Source of the DNA: Haemophilus parainfluenzae ATCC 33392
GTDB taxonomy: Bacteria; Pseudomonadota; Gammaproteobacteria; Enterobacterales; Pasteurellaceae
NCBI RefSeq assembly: GCF_031191205.1
Contig: NZ_CP133470.1
Coordinates: 1,495,501-1,559,500 of the forward strand
DNA: 64,000 nucleotides
Direction: 5' to 3'
In this document: positions 49,611-59,285 of the stretch, in pieces
Numbering within the stretch: the first letter of the stretch is position 1
Layout: every line of letters begins with the position of its first letter
The notes under the pieces: model-generated
Database searches by the model: none
Told to the model about the DNA's origin: nothing
Seen by the model: only the letters and a program-made list of their open reading frames with translations
Made by a program: the position numbers and the translations under genes

Positions 49611-50135
49611 TTAAGCTAACTCTGCTAAACACATTTCATCATAGATCTGTTTTGTCCATTTCTCGACACGTTCTGCAGTGAGTTCGGGTTGACGATCTTC
49701 ATCAATACATAAACCGATAAAGTTTCCATCATCTAATAGTGCCTTTGATGATTCAAAGGTATAACCATCTGTTGGCCAGTTTCCGACAATAATTGCACCG
49801 TGTGGTTCAACGATATCACGAACTGTACCGATCGCATCGCAGAAATAATCAGCGTAGTCTTCCTGATCACCACAGCCAAAAATACCCACTAATTTGTCAG
49901 TAAAATCAATTTCTTCTAGGGTTGGGAAGAAATCATCCCAATCTGCTTGTGCTTCACCGTAGTACCAAGTCGGAATACCGAAAAGTAAAAAATCATAACC
50001 TTCGATATCTTCTTTCGTGCTTTTTGCTATGTCACGAATATCAACTAATTCATTGCCTAATTGTTTTTGAATCATTTTTGCAATATTTTCTGTATTACCC
50101 GTGTCACTACCATAAAATAAACCGACAACTGCCAT
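49611..50135 (-). CDS. fldA: Flavodoxin I
   Basis: FMN electron carrier for radical-SAM and other reductive enzymes. The 174 residues open VGLFYGSDTGNTENIAKMI, the FMN phosphate loop, and contain FGIPTWYYGEAQADWDDF and IFGCGDQEDYADYFCDA, which hold the isoalloxazine ring. Length and sequence match long-chain flavodoxins (176 in E. coli). It precedes fur in the same orientation. Flavodoxins replace ferredoxins when iron is short, which fits control by Fur. Confidence 0.98.
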   Translation of the reverse strand: MAVVGLFYGSDTGNTENIAKMIQKQLGNELVDIRDIAKSTKEDIEGYDFLLFGIPTWYYGEAQADWDDFFPTLEEIDFTDKLVGIFGCGDQEDYADYFCDAIGTVRDIVEPHGAIIVGNWPTDGYTFESSKALLDDGNFIGLCIDEDRQPELTAERVEKWTKQIYDEMCLAELA

Positions 50136-50221
50136 CGTTCTTTCCTTTTGAAATATAATTAGTTAATAAATAAAGATGAGAGACTAAAACCCTACAATTT
50201 GTGCGAACTATATCATAAATG

Positions 50222-50274
50222 AATTCTCATTTGAATAGAATAATTCTCATTTAAAACGATTAATTCTTATTTAG
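50222..50274. promoter_or_regulatory. Three 20-base-spaced Fur-like direct repeats upstream of fldA-fur
   Basis: On the minus strand AAATGAGAATT occurs twice and AAATAAGAATT once, with plus-strand copies starting near 50223, 50243 and 50263, exactly 20 bases apart. The middle copy reads TGAGAATTATTCT, close to the Fur core TGAGAATNATTCTCA. The distal copy lies inside the end of ybfF. Confidence 0.65.
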
Positions 50275-51045
50275 AAACCTATCAATCGCACGTATCACAA
50301 AATCAGGTTTTTCTGCGTGAACCCAGTGTCCACAACCATTAATGGTAAAGGATGTCGCATTCGGGAATTGTTTAAGAATAGTTTCTGTATATTCAGGTTT
50401 AATATAAGATGAAAGCCCGCCTTTGATGAAGAGAGTAGGCGTATTAGCAAAGATCTCTTGCCAATCCATTAGCTCTGCATAATGTTCAAAAAGTGCGGTC
50501 AAATTGAAACGAAAATATTCACTTGAAGTAGGTTCAAAAGATTTCAACATAAATTGCACCACACTTGGATCGGCAATTTCAGTTTCTAAAATAGGCTTAG
50601 CTTGTTGACGAGTTTGTGGCTGCGCTTTTTTAACGGCAAATAAACCACGAAACACATCATCGTGTCCTGCACTACTATTAGCCACTGGAGCAATATCAAT
50701 AACAATCAATTTTTCCACACGCTGCGGTTGAAGTGCGGTCATTTTCATTGCTGTTTTTCCGCCCATTGAATGACCAATTAAAATCACTTTATCTAATTGA
50801 AGATGATCGATAAGTTGCCATACATCATCAGCCATGACATCGTAATTCATTGTTTCTGAATGAAAACTATGCCCATGATTACGTAAATCTACGCGCAAAA
50901 TATTATAGTTATCGCTAAATGCACGCGCGATGACACCAAGATTATTCATATCCCCAAACAAGCCGTGAATGAAAACTAAAGTAGGTGAATTAATTGATTG
51001 TTTTGCTTGGTGAAATTGATGGTTTAATAATTGGGAAGATGACAT
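50260..51045 (-). CDS. ybfF: YbfF-like alpha/beta-hydrolase esterase
   Basis: A 261-residue alpha/beta hydrolase close to E. coli YbfF, an esterase with acyl-CoA and ester activity in vitro. It has the oxyanion HGLFGDMNNLG motif, the nucleophile elbow GHSMGGKTAM (Ser about 93) and the C-terminal GCGHWVHAEKP histidine. The natural substrate is not known. It is divergent from seqA, the same arrangement as in E. coli. Two uptake signals lie in it. Confidence 0.92.
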   Translation of the reverse strand: MSSSQLLNHQFHQAKQSINSPTLVFIHGLFGDMNNLGVIARAFSDNYNILRVDLRNHGHSFHSETMNYDVMADDVWQLIDHLQLDKVILIGHSMGGKTAMKMTALQPQRVEKLIVIDIAPVANSSAGHDDVFRGLFAVKKAQPQTRQQAKPILETEIADPSVVQFMLKSFEPTSSEYFRFNLTALFEHYAELMDWQEIFANTPTLFIKGGLSSYIKPEYTETILKQFPNATSFTINGCGHWVHAEKPDFVIRAIDRFLNKN

Positions 51046-51115
51046 ATATTTTGCGTGAGAATTTGGTTAGAAATCGTTATAATGGACGAAAATTTTAGCA
51101 AACGGAGAGAAAAAA

Positions 51116-51757
51116 ATGAAGATAATTGAAGTCGATGAAGAATTATATCAATACATTGCGGCACAAACTCAATCTATTGGAGAAAGTGCGTCTGATATTC
51201 TTCGCCGTTTGTTGAATTTACCTATTCACGCAACAAGCTCGGTTGATACCTTTGAATCAGTCGCGTCAGCTGAAACGTCAAAAAGTGCGGTGCATTCTGA
51301 GCCTGTTTTAGCGGAAAAAACAACCGAAGCATCTCAACCAAAAGTTGAACCGGTCGAACCGCCAAAAGCAGTGAAAAAACAGTCGGATGAAGCAATAAAT
51401 CACATTGTTGATAAAGTGCGTGCACTCTTGAATTCTGCTGAATTTAAAGAAGAGCCAAAAGCCGTTGTGCGTTTTTTAAGTATATTACGTACGCTTTATC
51501 GTACCAATCCAGAAAGCTTTGCACAGGCAACCGAAAGCTTGCAAGGCCGTACTCGTGTGTATTTTGCTCGTGATGAAGGAACGTTGCTTGTGGCGGGTAA
51601 TCATACTAAACCAAAACAAATTCCAGATACACCATATTGGGTGATTACCAATACCAATAGTGGCCGTAAAATGTTGATGTTAGAAGGGGCGATGCAGTCT
51701 ATGCATTTGCCGGAATATTTAATCGACGAAGTTCGCCCTTATTTCGTTAGCAACTAA
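51116..51757 (+). CDS. seqA: Negative modulator of replication initiation SeqA
   Basis: Binds hemimethylated GATC sites and delays re-initiation at oriC. The N-terminal oligomerisation domain (MKIIEVDEELYQYIAAQTQSIGES) and the C-terminal DNA-binding domain (LQGRTRVYFARDE, KPKQIPDTPYWVITNTNSGRKMLM) are well conserved. The linker (about residues 42-98) is longer than in E. coli, giving 213 residues against 181, and is rich in Ser, Glu, Lys and Pro. An uptake signal encodes part of this linker. The stop is four bases before menE. Confidence 0.95.
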   Translation: MKIIEVDEELYQYIAAQTQSIGESASDILRRLLNLPIHATSSVDTFESVASAETSKSAVHSEPVLAEKTTEASQPKVEPVEPPKAVKKQSDEAINHIVDKVRALLNSAEFKEEPKAVVRFLSILRTLYRTNPESFAQATESLQGRTRVYFARDEGTLLVAGNHTKPKQIPDTPYWVITNTNSGRKMLMLEGAMQSMHLPEYLIDEVRPYFVSN

Positions 51758-51761
51758 GTCA

Positions 51762-53114
51762 ATGCAAAAATTCCCTTGGCAAGCATTTGCCCAAAATTCA
51801 GCGTATGCAAATCAGGTCGCGTTGCGAAATTCGCAGGGCGATTCTTTTACTTGGGCAGAACTTGCTGAGAAAATTAATCAGGTGGAAGCCTTTCTTTTAC
51901 AACAAGGTGTGACAGCGCAAAGTGCGGTTGCTTTTTGTGGTAAAAATTCAGAACAGATCTTATTTCTTTATTTAGCCGTTATTCAGCTAGGCGCAAAAAT
52001 TTTAGGTATCAACCCTGCATTTCCTCAAGAAAAAAGAGAAGAATTGTGCCAAGTGTATGGGGTGGATTTTTGTTATCAAGCCGAAGATATTCATTATTTA
52101 GCTACTAAAGCATTACCCGAACATAACGCTGACTTTACAAAAGCGGCAACGATGACATTAACATCGGGCTCGACTGGTTTGCCTAAAGCGGTGGTGCATA
52201 ATGTGTCTGCTCATTTAGCTAATGCAGAAGGCGTTTGTGCCTTAATGAATTTTGGCAAAGATCAATCATGGCTACTTTCTTTGCCGCTTTATCATGTTTC
52301 CGGACAAGGCATTGTGTGGCGGTGGCTTTACGCAGGGGCAACCTTAGTTTTACCGAAAGAAGATTTTTATCAATCTATTGGTGAGGTTTCCCATGTTTCT
52401 CTCGTGCCAACGCAATTGCAGCGTTGGTTTGATTATTTGGCCGAACATCCACAATCTATCCAAACTAAAGCGGTATTATTGGGTGGAACACAAATCCCCG
52501 TAAAATTAACCCAAGCGTTAAGTGAATTAGGGATTCGCAGTTATTCAGGTTATGGTATGACCGAAATGGCTTCTACCGCATTCGCTAAACAATCGGATGG
52601 AAAAATCGGTGTGGGACAGCCTTTGCTTGGCCGAGAGTTCAAGTTAGTGAATGAAGAAGTTTGGCTAAAAGGTGCCGGACTTGCTATGGGATATTGGCGA
52701 GATGGGTGTGTTGACCCGCTTACTAATGCTGAAGGTTGGTTCCAAAGCAAAGATAAAGGTCAATGGCTCGATAACGAATTAGTCATTCAAGGCCGATTAG
52801 ATAATATGTTTATTTCCGGTGGTGAAAATATTCAGCCGGAAGAAATTGAAAAAGTGATTGCACAATCAGATTTGGTGAAACAAGTCTTTGTTTTACCTAA
52901 ACATGATGAGGAATTTGGCCATCGTCCTGTCGCGATTGTTGAATTTCATACCTCATTTAATGAAAGTGCGGTTGAATCTCTCAACGTTTTTTTACAAGGG
53001 CGATTGGAACGATTTAAGCAACCCATTGCCTACTATGAACTCCCGACGAATTTAATCCAAGGGGCAATAAAGATTTCTCGCAAAGCACTGGCCGATTGGC
53101 TGTCGCAACAATAG
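51762..53114 (+). CDS. menE: 2-succinylbenzoate-CoA ligase
   Basis: Activates o-succinylbenzoate with CoA and ATP in menaquinone synthesis. The AMP-binding motif is MTLTSGSTGLPKAVVHN (about residues 130-146), then SYSGYGMTEMAST and the C-terminal GRLDNMFISGGENIQPEEIE hinge. The 450 residues match E. coli MenE (451). Only four bases separate it from seqA, so the two are probably co-transcribed. mscK follows after 13 bases. Confidence 0.95.
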   Translation: MQKFPWQAFAQNSAYANQVALRNSQGDSFTWAELAEKINQVEAFLLQQGVTAQSAVAFCGKNSEQILFLYLAVIQLGAKILGINPAFPQEKREELCQVYGVDFCYQAEDIHYLATKALPEHNADFTKAATMTLTSGSTGLPKAVVHNVSAHLANAEGVCALMNFGKDQSWLLSLPLYHVSGQGIVWRWLYAGATLVLPKEDFYQSIGEVSHVSLVPTQLQRWFDYLAEHPQSIQTKAVLLGGTQIPVKLTQALSELGIRSYSGYGMTEMASTAFAKQSDGKIGVGQPLLGREFKLVNEEVWLKGAGLAMGYWRDGCVDPLTNAEGWFQSKDKGQWLDNELVIQGRLDNMFISGGENIQPEEIEKVIAQSDLVKQVFVLPKHDEEFGHRPVAIVEFHTSFNESAVESLNVFLQGRLERFKQPIAYYELPTNLIQGAIKISRKALADWLSQQ

Positions 53115-53127
53115 GAAAGTTAGTTTA

Positions 53128-56100
53128 ATGAAAAAAATCTCTCGTGTTTTGACCGCACTTGGTCTTTCATTTGTTTTTACAATGTCGCTTTCTCAGCCTG
53201 TTTGGGCAGAGAATAGTAATGCTGATTTGCCGACAGAAAAAACACTAAAAAGTGAATTAGCTGATGCACAAAAATTACCGGATGGTGATGAAAAGACAAA
53301 TAATATTGCGACAATCCAGGCTTCGCTTGATTTCTTGCAACAAATTCAAACACAGCAAAAAAATAATAACGATTTGCAAGATACGCTTATTGATGCAGAT
53401 TCTGAAATTCAGAAGAATAATGCTGATCTTCAAAATCTTAAAAAACAGTTAAACACGCCAAGTAACACCGATTATGCTTCACAAAGCTTAGCTAATCTAC
53501 AGGCTCAGGTTGAGAAACTGACCAATCAACAACAAGATGCCCAATCTGCCTTAAGTGCGGTGAATACACAACTTGTAGGGCAGAGCTCGGTATCTGAACG
53601 TGCTCAAACAGCCTTAACAGACAATGTTAAACGTACGCAAGAATTGAATCAGAAATTAGCTGATCCAACGACAAGTTCACTATTAAAACAGCAAATTCAG
53701 CTTGAATTACAACTGATTGAGCTAAAAAATATCTATAATCAAGTGCTATTAAAAAATAGTGATCAGTTGACAGTGCTTTATCAAAGTCGATATGAATTAT
53801 TGAATGCGCGTGTTCAAGCGCTACAAAAACAAATTGCCGCCATTCAAGAAGTGATTAATCAGAAAAATTTGGCTAAAACACAAAATCAAGTTGAGCAAGC
53901 ACAACAACAAAGCCAAAGTATTGATAAAAATCCTTTGATTCAGAAAGAATTGGATTTGAATGCACATCTTAGTCAGTCTTTACTTGAACAAACTGAGAAA
54001 ATAAATACCTTAACGCAAGATGAATTGCGTATGCGAAATGTGTTGGATAACTTAACACAGACACAGCGTACTATTGATGAGCAAATTAGTGCTTTGCAAG
54101 GTACGTTGGTGCTTTCACGTATTATTCAGCAACAAAAACAAAAATTACCGACAAATTTAAATATTCAAGGCCTTTCAAAACAAATTGCGGATTTGCGTGT
54201 ACAGATCTTCGATATTACGCAGAAACGTAATGAGCTTTATGATATTGATGCCTATATCAGTAAGGTCGAGCAGGATGAAAATAAATCTTTTACACCGGCG
54301 GAAAAAACACAATTAACTAATTTGTTGATTGAACGTCGTAAAGTTTTATCTGACTTAATAAAGTCGTTAAATAACCAATTAAATTTAGCAATTTCCTTAG
54401 AACTAACGCAGCAACAGATTACTCAAATCAGCGATCAGATTCAGTCTAAACTTGACCAACAAAGTTTCTGGGTAAAAAGTAATAATCCAATTAATCTTGA
54501 TTGGTTCAAGAAATTACCAATGTCACTCAAAGCGCAATTTGATGGTATTGGTAAAAAATTAGGTTTTCCAACAAACTTTGATAATTTGCCGTATTTACTC
54601 ACTTATGTCTTTATTTTGTTTGTGATTGGTGGGTTGATTTTCAAATTTAAAGAATCGATTAAACAACGTTTGAGCGTGATTAATGGCGAAATTAATACGC
54701 TTCGTTCTGATAGCCAATGGCATACGCCTCTTGCGTTATTTTATACGGCGCTTTTATCGTTATCTGGTACCCTTTGGTTTTTAGCAGCTTGCCAACTTTT
54801 AGGCTTTTTCTTTGTAAAAAATCCACAAGAGTTTTGGGAATGGTCGCTCAGTATGGCGGGCTATTGGTGGTTCTTTAGTTTTGTTTTAGCTATTCTTCGT
54901 CCGAATGGTATTTTAGTGCGCCATTTCGGTTTTTCTAAAGAGAGTGCGATTGCTCTGCAAGACGTCACAAAACGTATCATTGTTTCCGTTGTGTTATTAC
55001 TGAATACGTCGATTTTCAGTAATGTCATGGATACCGGATTAGCGAATGACGTTCTCGGCGAAATTAATACGATTGTTGCCTTACTTTTCTGTATTGTGAT
55101 TATTGCGCCACGTTTCGTTCGCACAGAAAAATCGCTGAATTCAAGCGCAACGGATCAGCGTGATAGAACGCTTTTAAAAATTATGCGCGTTTTATTGCAA
55201 TTGGTCCCTGTTATTTTAATTGCACTAATTGCTTTAGGATATTATTACACCGCCTTAAATTTAATTACGCATATTATTAATACCTACATTGCGTGGGTAG
55301 TGTGGTCGTTGGTACGTCATACAATTTATCGAGGCGTCACCGTTGCATCAAGACGTTTAGCTTATCGTCGTTTACAAGAGAAACGCCAGCAAAAACAACA
55401 AGATTTAAATGATGGCTCACCATCTGATGATGTGGTCGTAATTACCGAACAAGAAGAGGGATTGGCCTTAAATGAAGTGCGTAGCCAGTTACTACGCTTT
55501 GCCGATCTCTTTATTTGGACCGCACTTTTTGCCATCTTCTATTATGTATGGTCAGATTTAGTGACCGTTGTAAGTTATTTGCGTGATATTACCTTGTGGC
55601 AACAAACTTCAACAACTGAAGCGGGCGTGGTGACAGAAACGATTTCACTCTTTAACTTGATTGTTGCATTAATCATTGTCGTGATTACCTATATTTTGGT
55701 GCGTAACATTCAGGGTATTTTAGAAGTATTAATCTTCTCTCGAGTGAAACTTTCACAAGGTACACCTTATACCATTACCACCTTATTAACCTACATCTTT
55801 GTTGCAGTTGGTGGAGCATGGGCATTCTCAACACTCGGGATGTCTTGGTCGAAATTACAATGGTTGTTTGCAGCCCTTTCCGTTGGTCTCGGTTTTGGTA
55901 TGCAAGAAATTTTTGCAAACTTTGTTTCGGGTATCATTTTATTATTTGAACGTCCAATCCGTGTAGGCGATACAGTAACAATTAATGGCGTGACAGGTAC
56001 GGTGGCGAAAATCCGCATTCGTGCGATTACTATGATTGATCCTGATCGAAAAGAAGTGATTGTGCCAAATAAATCTTTTGTAACAGGTCAAGTGATCAAC

Positions 56101-56472
56101 TGGGCATTATCTAATACCGTTACTCGTTTAGTGGTTTCCGTTGGTGTGGCGTATGGTTCAGATTTAGACTTAGTGAAACGCTTATTATTGCAAGCCGCGC
56201 ATGAGCAACCAAGTGTCTTAAAAGATCCAGAACCAAGAGCATTATTCTTGACCTTTGGGGCAAGTACATTAGATCACGAATTACGTGTTTATGTAGGGCA
56301 AGTATCTGAGAGAAATGATACACTTGATGCTCTCAATCGCCGTGTGAATGAGTTATTTGCAGAAAATAATATTGATATTGCATTCAATCAATTAGATATC
56401 TTTATTAAAAATAAAGATACTGGCGAAGAGATTCCATTTATTGATGTGGCAAAATTAGCCCAAAATCATTAA
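53128..56472 (+). CDS. mscK: Mechanosensitive channel MscK (KefA)
   Basis: Large inner-membrane channel that opens on hypo-osmotic shock. A signal peptide (cleavage likely after WAE or VWA, near residue 27) leads into a periplasmic Gln-rich coiled-coil region (about 30-470), then several membrane helices (about 490-890), and the C-terminal MscS domain with the pore helix and FGMQEIFANFVSGIILLFERPIRVGD motif (about 927-952). The 1114 residues match E. coli KefA (1120). It lies between menE and aroC. Confidence 0.96.
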   Translation: MKKISRVLTALGLSFVFTMSLSQPVWAENSNADLPTEKTLKSELADAQKLPDGDEKTNNIATIQASLDFLQQIQTQQKNNNDLQDTLIDADSEIQKNNADLQNLKKQLNTPSNTDYASQSLANLQAQVEKLTNQQQDAQSALSAVNTQLVGQSSVSERAQTALTDNVKRTQELNQKLADPTTSSLLKQQIQLELQLIELKNIYNQVLLKNSDQLTVLYQSRYELLNARVQALQKQIAAIQEVINQKNLAKTQNQVEQAQQQSQSIDKNPLIQKELDLNAHLSQSLLEQTEKINTLTQDELRMRNVLDNLTQTQRTIDEQISALQGTLVLSRIIQQQKQKLPTNLNIQGLSKQIADLRVQIFDITQKRNELYDIDAYISKVEQDENKSFTPAEKTQLTNLLIERRKVLSDLIKSLNNQLNLAISLELTQQQITQISDQIQSKLDQQSFWVKSNNPINLDWFKKLPMSLKAQFDGIGKKLGFPTNFDNLPYLLTYVFILFVIGGLIFKFKESIKQRLSVINGEINTLRSDSQWHTPLALFYTALLSLSGTLWFLAACQLLGFFFVKNPQEFWEWSLSMAGYWWFFSFVLAILRPNGILVRHFGFSKESAIALQDVTKRIIVSVVLLLNTSIFSNVMDTGLANDVLGEINTIVALLFCIVIIAPRFVRTEKSLNSSATDQRDRTLLKIMRVLLQLVPVILIALIALGYYYTALNLITHIINTYIAWVVWSLVRHTIYRGVTVASRRLAYRRLQEKRQQKQQDLNDGSPSDDVVVITEQEEGLALNEVRSQLLRFADLFIWTALFAIFYYVWSDLVTVVSYLRDITLWQQTSTTEAGVVTETISLFNLIVALIIVVITYILVRNIQGILEVLIFSRVKLSQGTPYTITTLLTYIFVAVGGAWAFSTLGMSWSKLQWLFAALSVGLGFGMQEIFANFVSGIILLFERPIRVGDTVTINGVTGTVAKIRIRAITMIDPDRKEVIVPNKSFVTGQVINWALSNTVTRLVVSVGVAYGSDLDLVKRLLLQAAHEQPSVLKDPEPRALFLTFGASTLDHELRVYVGQVSERNDTLDALNRRVNELFAENNIDIAFNQLDIFIKNKDTGEEIPFIDVAKLAQNH

Positions 56473-56487
56473 TTAAAGAGAGAAAAT

Positions 56488-57561
56488 ATGGCAGGGAATA
56501 CTATCGGACAACTTTTTCGTGTGACAACCTTTGGGGAATCACATGGTATTGCATTAGGCTGCATCGTTGATGGTGTGCCACCGAATCTTGAATTATCGGA
56601 AGCCGATATTCAACCTGATTTAGATCGTCGTAAACCCGGTACATCACGCTATACCACACCGCGTCGTGAAAACGATGAAGTACAGATTTTATCTGGGGTA
56701 TTTGAAGGTAAAACAACGGGTACCAGCATTGGAATGATCATTAAAAATGGTGATCAACGTTCACAAGATTATGGTGATATTAAAGATCGTTTCCGCCCAG
56801 GGCATGCAGATTTTACCTATCAACAAAAATACGGCATCCGTGATTATCGTGGTGGTGGACGTTCTTCTGCCCGTGAAACTGCCATGCGTGTTGCTGCGGG
56901 TGCGATTGCGAAGAAATATTTACGTGAGCAGTTTGGCATTGAAGTGCGTGGTTTTTTAAGCCAAATCGGCGAAGTGAAGATTGCGCCACAAACTGTCGGC
57001 AAAATTGATTGGGATAAAGTGAATAGTAATCCATTTTTCTGTCCGGATGAAAGTGCGGTTGAAAAATTTGATGAATTAATCCGTGAATTGAAAAAAGAAG
57101 GCGATTCGATTGGGGCAAAACTAACCGTGATTGCAGAGAATGTCCCTGTTGGTTTAGGTGAGCCTGTTTTTGATCGACTTGATGCCGATTTAGCCCATGC
57201 GTTAATGGGAATTAATGCCGTTAAAGGTGTAGAGATAGGCGACGGCTTTGCAGTAGTTGAACAGCGTGGCAGTGAACATCGTGATGAAATGACACCAAAT
57301 GGTTTTGAAAGCAACCATGCTGGCGGTATTTTAGGGGGCATTAGCTCAGGTCAGCTAATTATTGCGACCATTGCACTAAAACCGACGTCTAGTATCACTA
57401 TTCCAGGTCGTTCCATTAATTTAGCGGGCGATCCTGTTGAAGTGGTAACAAAAGGCCGTCATGATCCTTGTGTAGGTATCCGAGCAGTCCCTATTGCAGA
57501 AGCCATGGTCGCAATTGTGTTACTCGATCATTTGTTGCGTTTTAAGGCGCAATGCAGATAA
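56488..57561 (+). CDS. aroC: Chorismate synthase
   Basis: Last enzyme of the shikimate pathway, making chorismate from EPSP with reduced FMN. Family signatures [17 protein letters not shown] (near residue 14), [20 protein letters not shown] and [17 protein letters not shown] are intact. The 357 residues match E. coli AroC (361). GAGAG precedes the ATG, and it follows mscK by 15 bases. Its product supplies menaquinone synthesis, of which menE is a later step. Confidence 0.98.
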   Translation: MAGNTIGQLFRVTTFGESHGIALGCIVDGVPPNLELSEADIQPDLDRRKPGTSRYTTPRRENDEVQILSGVFEGKTTGTSIGMIIKNGDQRSQDYGDIKDRFRPGHADFTYQQKYGIRDYRGGGRSSARETAMRVAAGAIAKKYLREQFGIEVRGFLSQIGEVKIAPQTVGKIDWDKVNSNPFFCPDESAVEKFDELIRELKKEGDSIGAKLTVIAENVPVGLGEPVFDRLDADLAHALMGINAVKGVEIGDGFAVVEQRGSEHRDEMTPNGFESNHAGGILGGISSGQLIIATIALKPTSSITIPGRSINLAGDPVEVVTKGRHDPCVGIRAVPIAEAMVAIVLLDHLLRFKAQCR

Positions 57562-57625
57562 CTCTTTTAAATTAAGTTTATTTTTTCTTTTATTGAAGAT
57601 AAGGTCATTCGTTTTAGGAAATCTT

Positions 57626-58498
57626 ATGAATAAATCTTTAGCAAAATTATTTTCAAGTGCGGTTGTTTTAGGGAGTGTTTTTTTCTCGCTACAAACAACG
57701 GCCTCGCCACAAGATTGGCAACGTATTAAACGTCCAATTCCAGCAACAGATGGTAAAGCGAATCCAATTGGTAGCTATTCGAATGGTTGTATTATCGGGG
57801 CGGAGCCATTGCCTTATAAAGGTGAGGGCTATCAAGTTATTCGTATGAATAAAAATCGCTATTATGGTCATCCGGATATGATTGCCTATTTACAGCGTCT
57901 TGGGCAAAAAGCGAAGTCTGCAGGCTTACCAACGATGTTAGTGGGAGATATTGCCATGCCGGGTGGTGGGCGCTTTTTAACGGGGCATGCAAGCCATCAA
58001 ATGGGGTTAGATGCGGATATTTGGTTGCGTATGGGCACAATGACAGACAGTGAAGCACTAAATTCAGATGGAAAAGGCTTACTTGTGGTGAATCGTCAAA
58101 CACAACGTGTTGATGAAAATGTGTGGAATAACAATCACGCCACCTTAATTAAACTGGCAGCGCAAGATCCCAAAGTCACGCGTATTTTTGTGAACCCCGC
58201 GATTAAATTAAAACTTTGTCAAACTGCGGGAGACGATCGTGCTTGGTTGCATAAAATTCGCCCATGGTTTGGACATGATTCACATTTCCACGTGCGTATC
58301 GTTTGTCCTAAAGATGCCGCTTATTGTGAAGATCAAGCACCGGTACCCGCAGGTGATGGATGTGGCGATGAGCTTTATTCTTGGTTTGAACCGGCAAAAC
58401 CAGGTTCAGGCTCTTCTAAACCAAAAGTGACACCGCCAGAACCGTTCTTGTGCCAACAAGTGTTGAGTTCGCCAAATAGTAGCGAATGGTTAGAGTAG
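57626..58498 (+). CDS. mepA: Penicillin-insensitive murein endopeptidase
   Basis: Periplasmic LAS-family zinc enzyme that cuts the D-Ala-mDAP cross-links of peptidoglycan. A signal peptide (cleavage likely after TTAS, near residue 28) precedes the metal-binding GHASHQMGLDADIWL and the HDSHFHVRIVCP stretch. The ATG at 57626, behind AGGAAA, gives 290 residues. An upstream in-frame start within aroC would hide the signal peptide, so I reject it. Confidence 0.95.
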   Translation: MNKSLAKLFSSAVVLGSVFFSLQTTASPQDWQRIKRPIPATDGKANPIGSYSNGCIIGAEPLPYKGEGYQVIRMNKNRYYGHPDMIAYLQRLGQKAKSAGLPTMLVGDIAMPGGGRFLTGHASHQMGLDADIWLRMGTMTDSEALNSDGKGLLVVNRQTQRVDENVWNNNHATLIKLAAQDPKVTRIFVNPAIKLKLCQTAGDDRAWLHKIRPWFGHDSHFHVRIVCPKDAAYCEDQAPVPAGDGCGDELYSWFEPAKPGSGSSKPKVTPPEPFLCQQVLSSPNSSEWLE

Positions 58499-58508
58499 GA
58501 GTTAAATC

Positions 58509-59276
58509 ATGGAGTTGGGGATTGATATATTAGCCATGCTTTTTGCTGCTGCCTTTATTGCCGCATTTATTGATGCGATAGCGGGTGGCGGAGGCTTAAT
58601 TACAATCCCTGCCTTATTAATGACAGGTATGCCACCAGCAATGGCATTAGGCACGAATAAATTACAAGCATTCGGCGGTGCATTGTCGGCAAGTATTTAC
58701 TTTCTGCGTAAAAGAGCGGTCAATTTACCGGAGTTTTCTTTCATCTTACTGGTGATTTTTATCGGCTCGGTGATTGGTACGTTACTCATACAAAATTTAG
58801 ATGCATCATTAATTAAAAAAGGGCTTCCATTTCTCATTTTAGCGATCGGCTTATACTTTTTATTTACGCCTAAATTGGGTGAAAGTGATCGTAAACAACG
58901 AATTTCTTACGCTGTTTTTGCGTTATGTTTTGGTTCATTACTGGGTTTTTATGACGGCTTTTTCGGACCAGGGACGGGTTCATTAATGAATCTGGCTTGT
59001 GTGACGTTACTTGGATTTAACCTCACTAAAGCGACTGCGCATACCAAAGTGATGAATTTAACCTCTAATTTTGCTTCATTAATTTTCTTCTTTATTGGTG
59101 GTCATGTGATTTGGACCGTTGGGTTAGTCATGATGGCAGGAAGCCTGATAGGTGCCAATTTAGGGGCTAAAATGGTGATGGCAAAAGGCAAACAACTGAT
59201 CAGACCGATGGTGGTGATTATGTCATTTATCATGACGATAAAAATGGCGTATGATCAAGGTTGGTTTCATTTTTAA
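58509..59276 (+). CDS. TSUP (TauE/SafE) family membrane permease
   Basis: A 255-residue protein with about eight hydrophobic segments in two related halves. AAFIDAIAGGGGLITIPALL lies near residue 18 in the first half and FGSLLGFYDGFFGPGTGS near residue 137 in the second. These are the signature loops of the TauE/SafE family, which exports sulfite or sulfoacetate in some bacteria. Substrate here is unknown. Its position beside lpxM is the same as in H. influenzae, so a link to the cys genes 10 kb away is not implied. Confidence 0.88.
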   Translation: MELGIDILAMLFAAAFIAAFIDAIAGGGGLITIPALLMTGMPPAMALGTNKLQAFGGALSASIYFLRKRAVNLPEFSFILLVIFIGSVIGTLLIQNLDASLIKKGLPFLILAIGLYFLFTPKLGESDRKQRISYAVFALCFGSLLGFYDGFFGPGTGSLMNLACVTLLGFNLTKATAHTKVMNLTSNFASLIFFFIGGHVIWTVGLVMMAGSLIGANLGAKMVMAKGKQLIRPMVVIMSFIMTIKMAYDQGWFHF

Positions 59277-59285
59277 CGATTGATT

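Noticed and set aside
57494..57625. N-terminal extension of mepA into aroC
   Set aside because: It would place 44 residues before a good signal peptide, and a ribosome site precedes the ATG at 57626.
58509..59276. Sulfite exporter linked to the cys regulon
   Set aside because: The gene lies in a conserved aroC-mepA-lpxM neighbourhood far from the cys genes, and TSUP substrates cannot be read from sequence.
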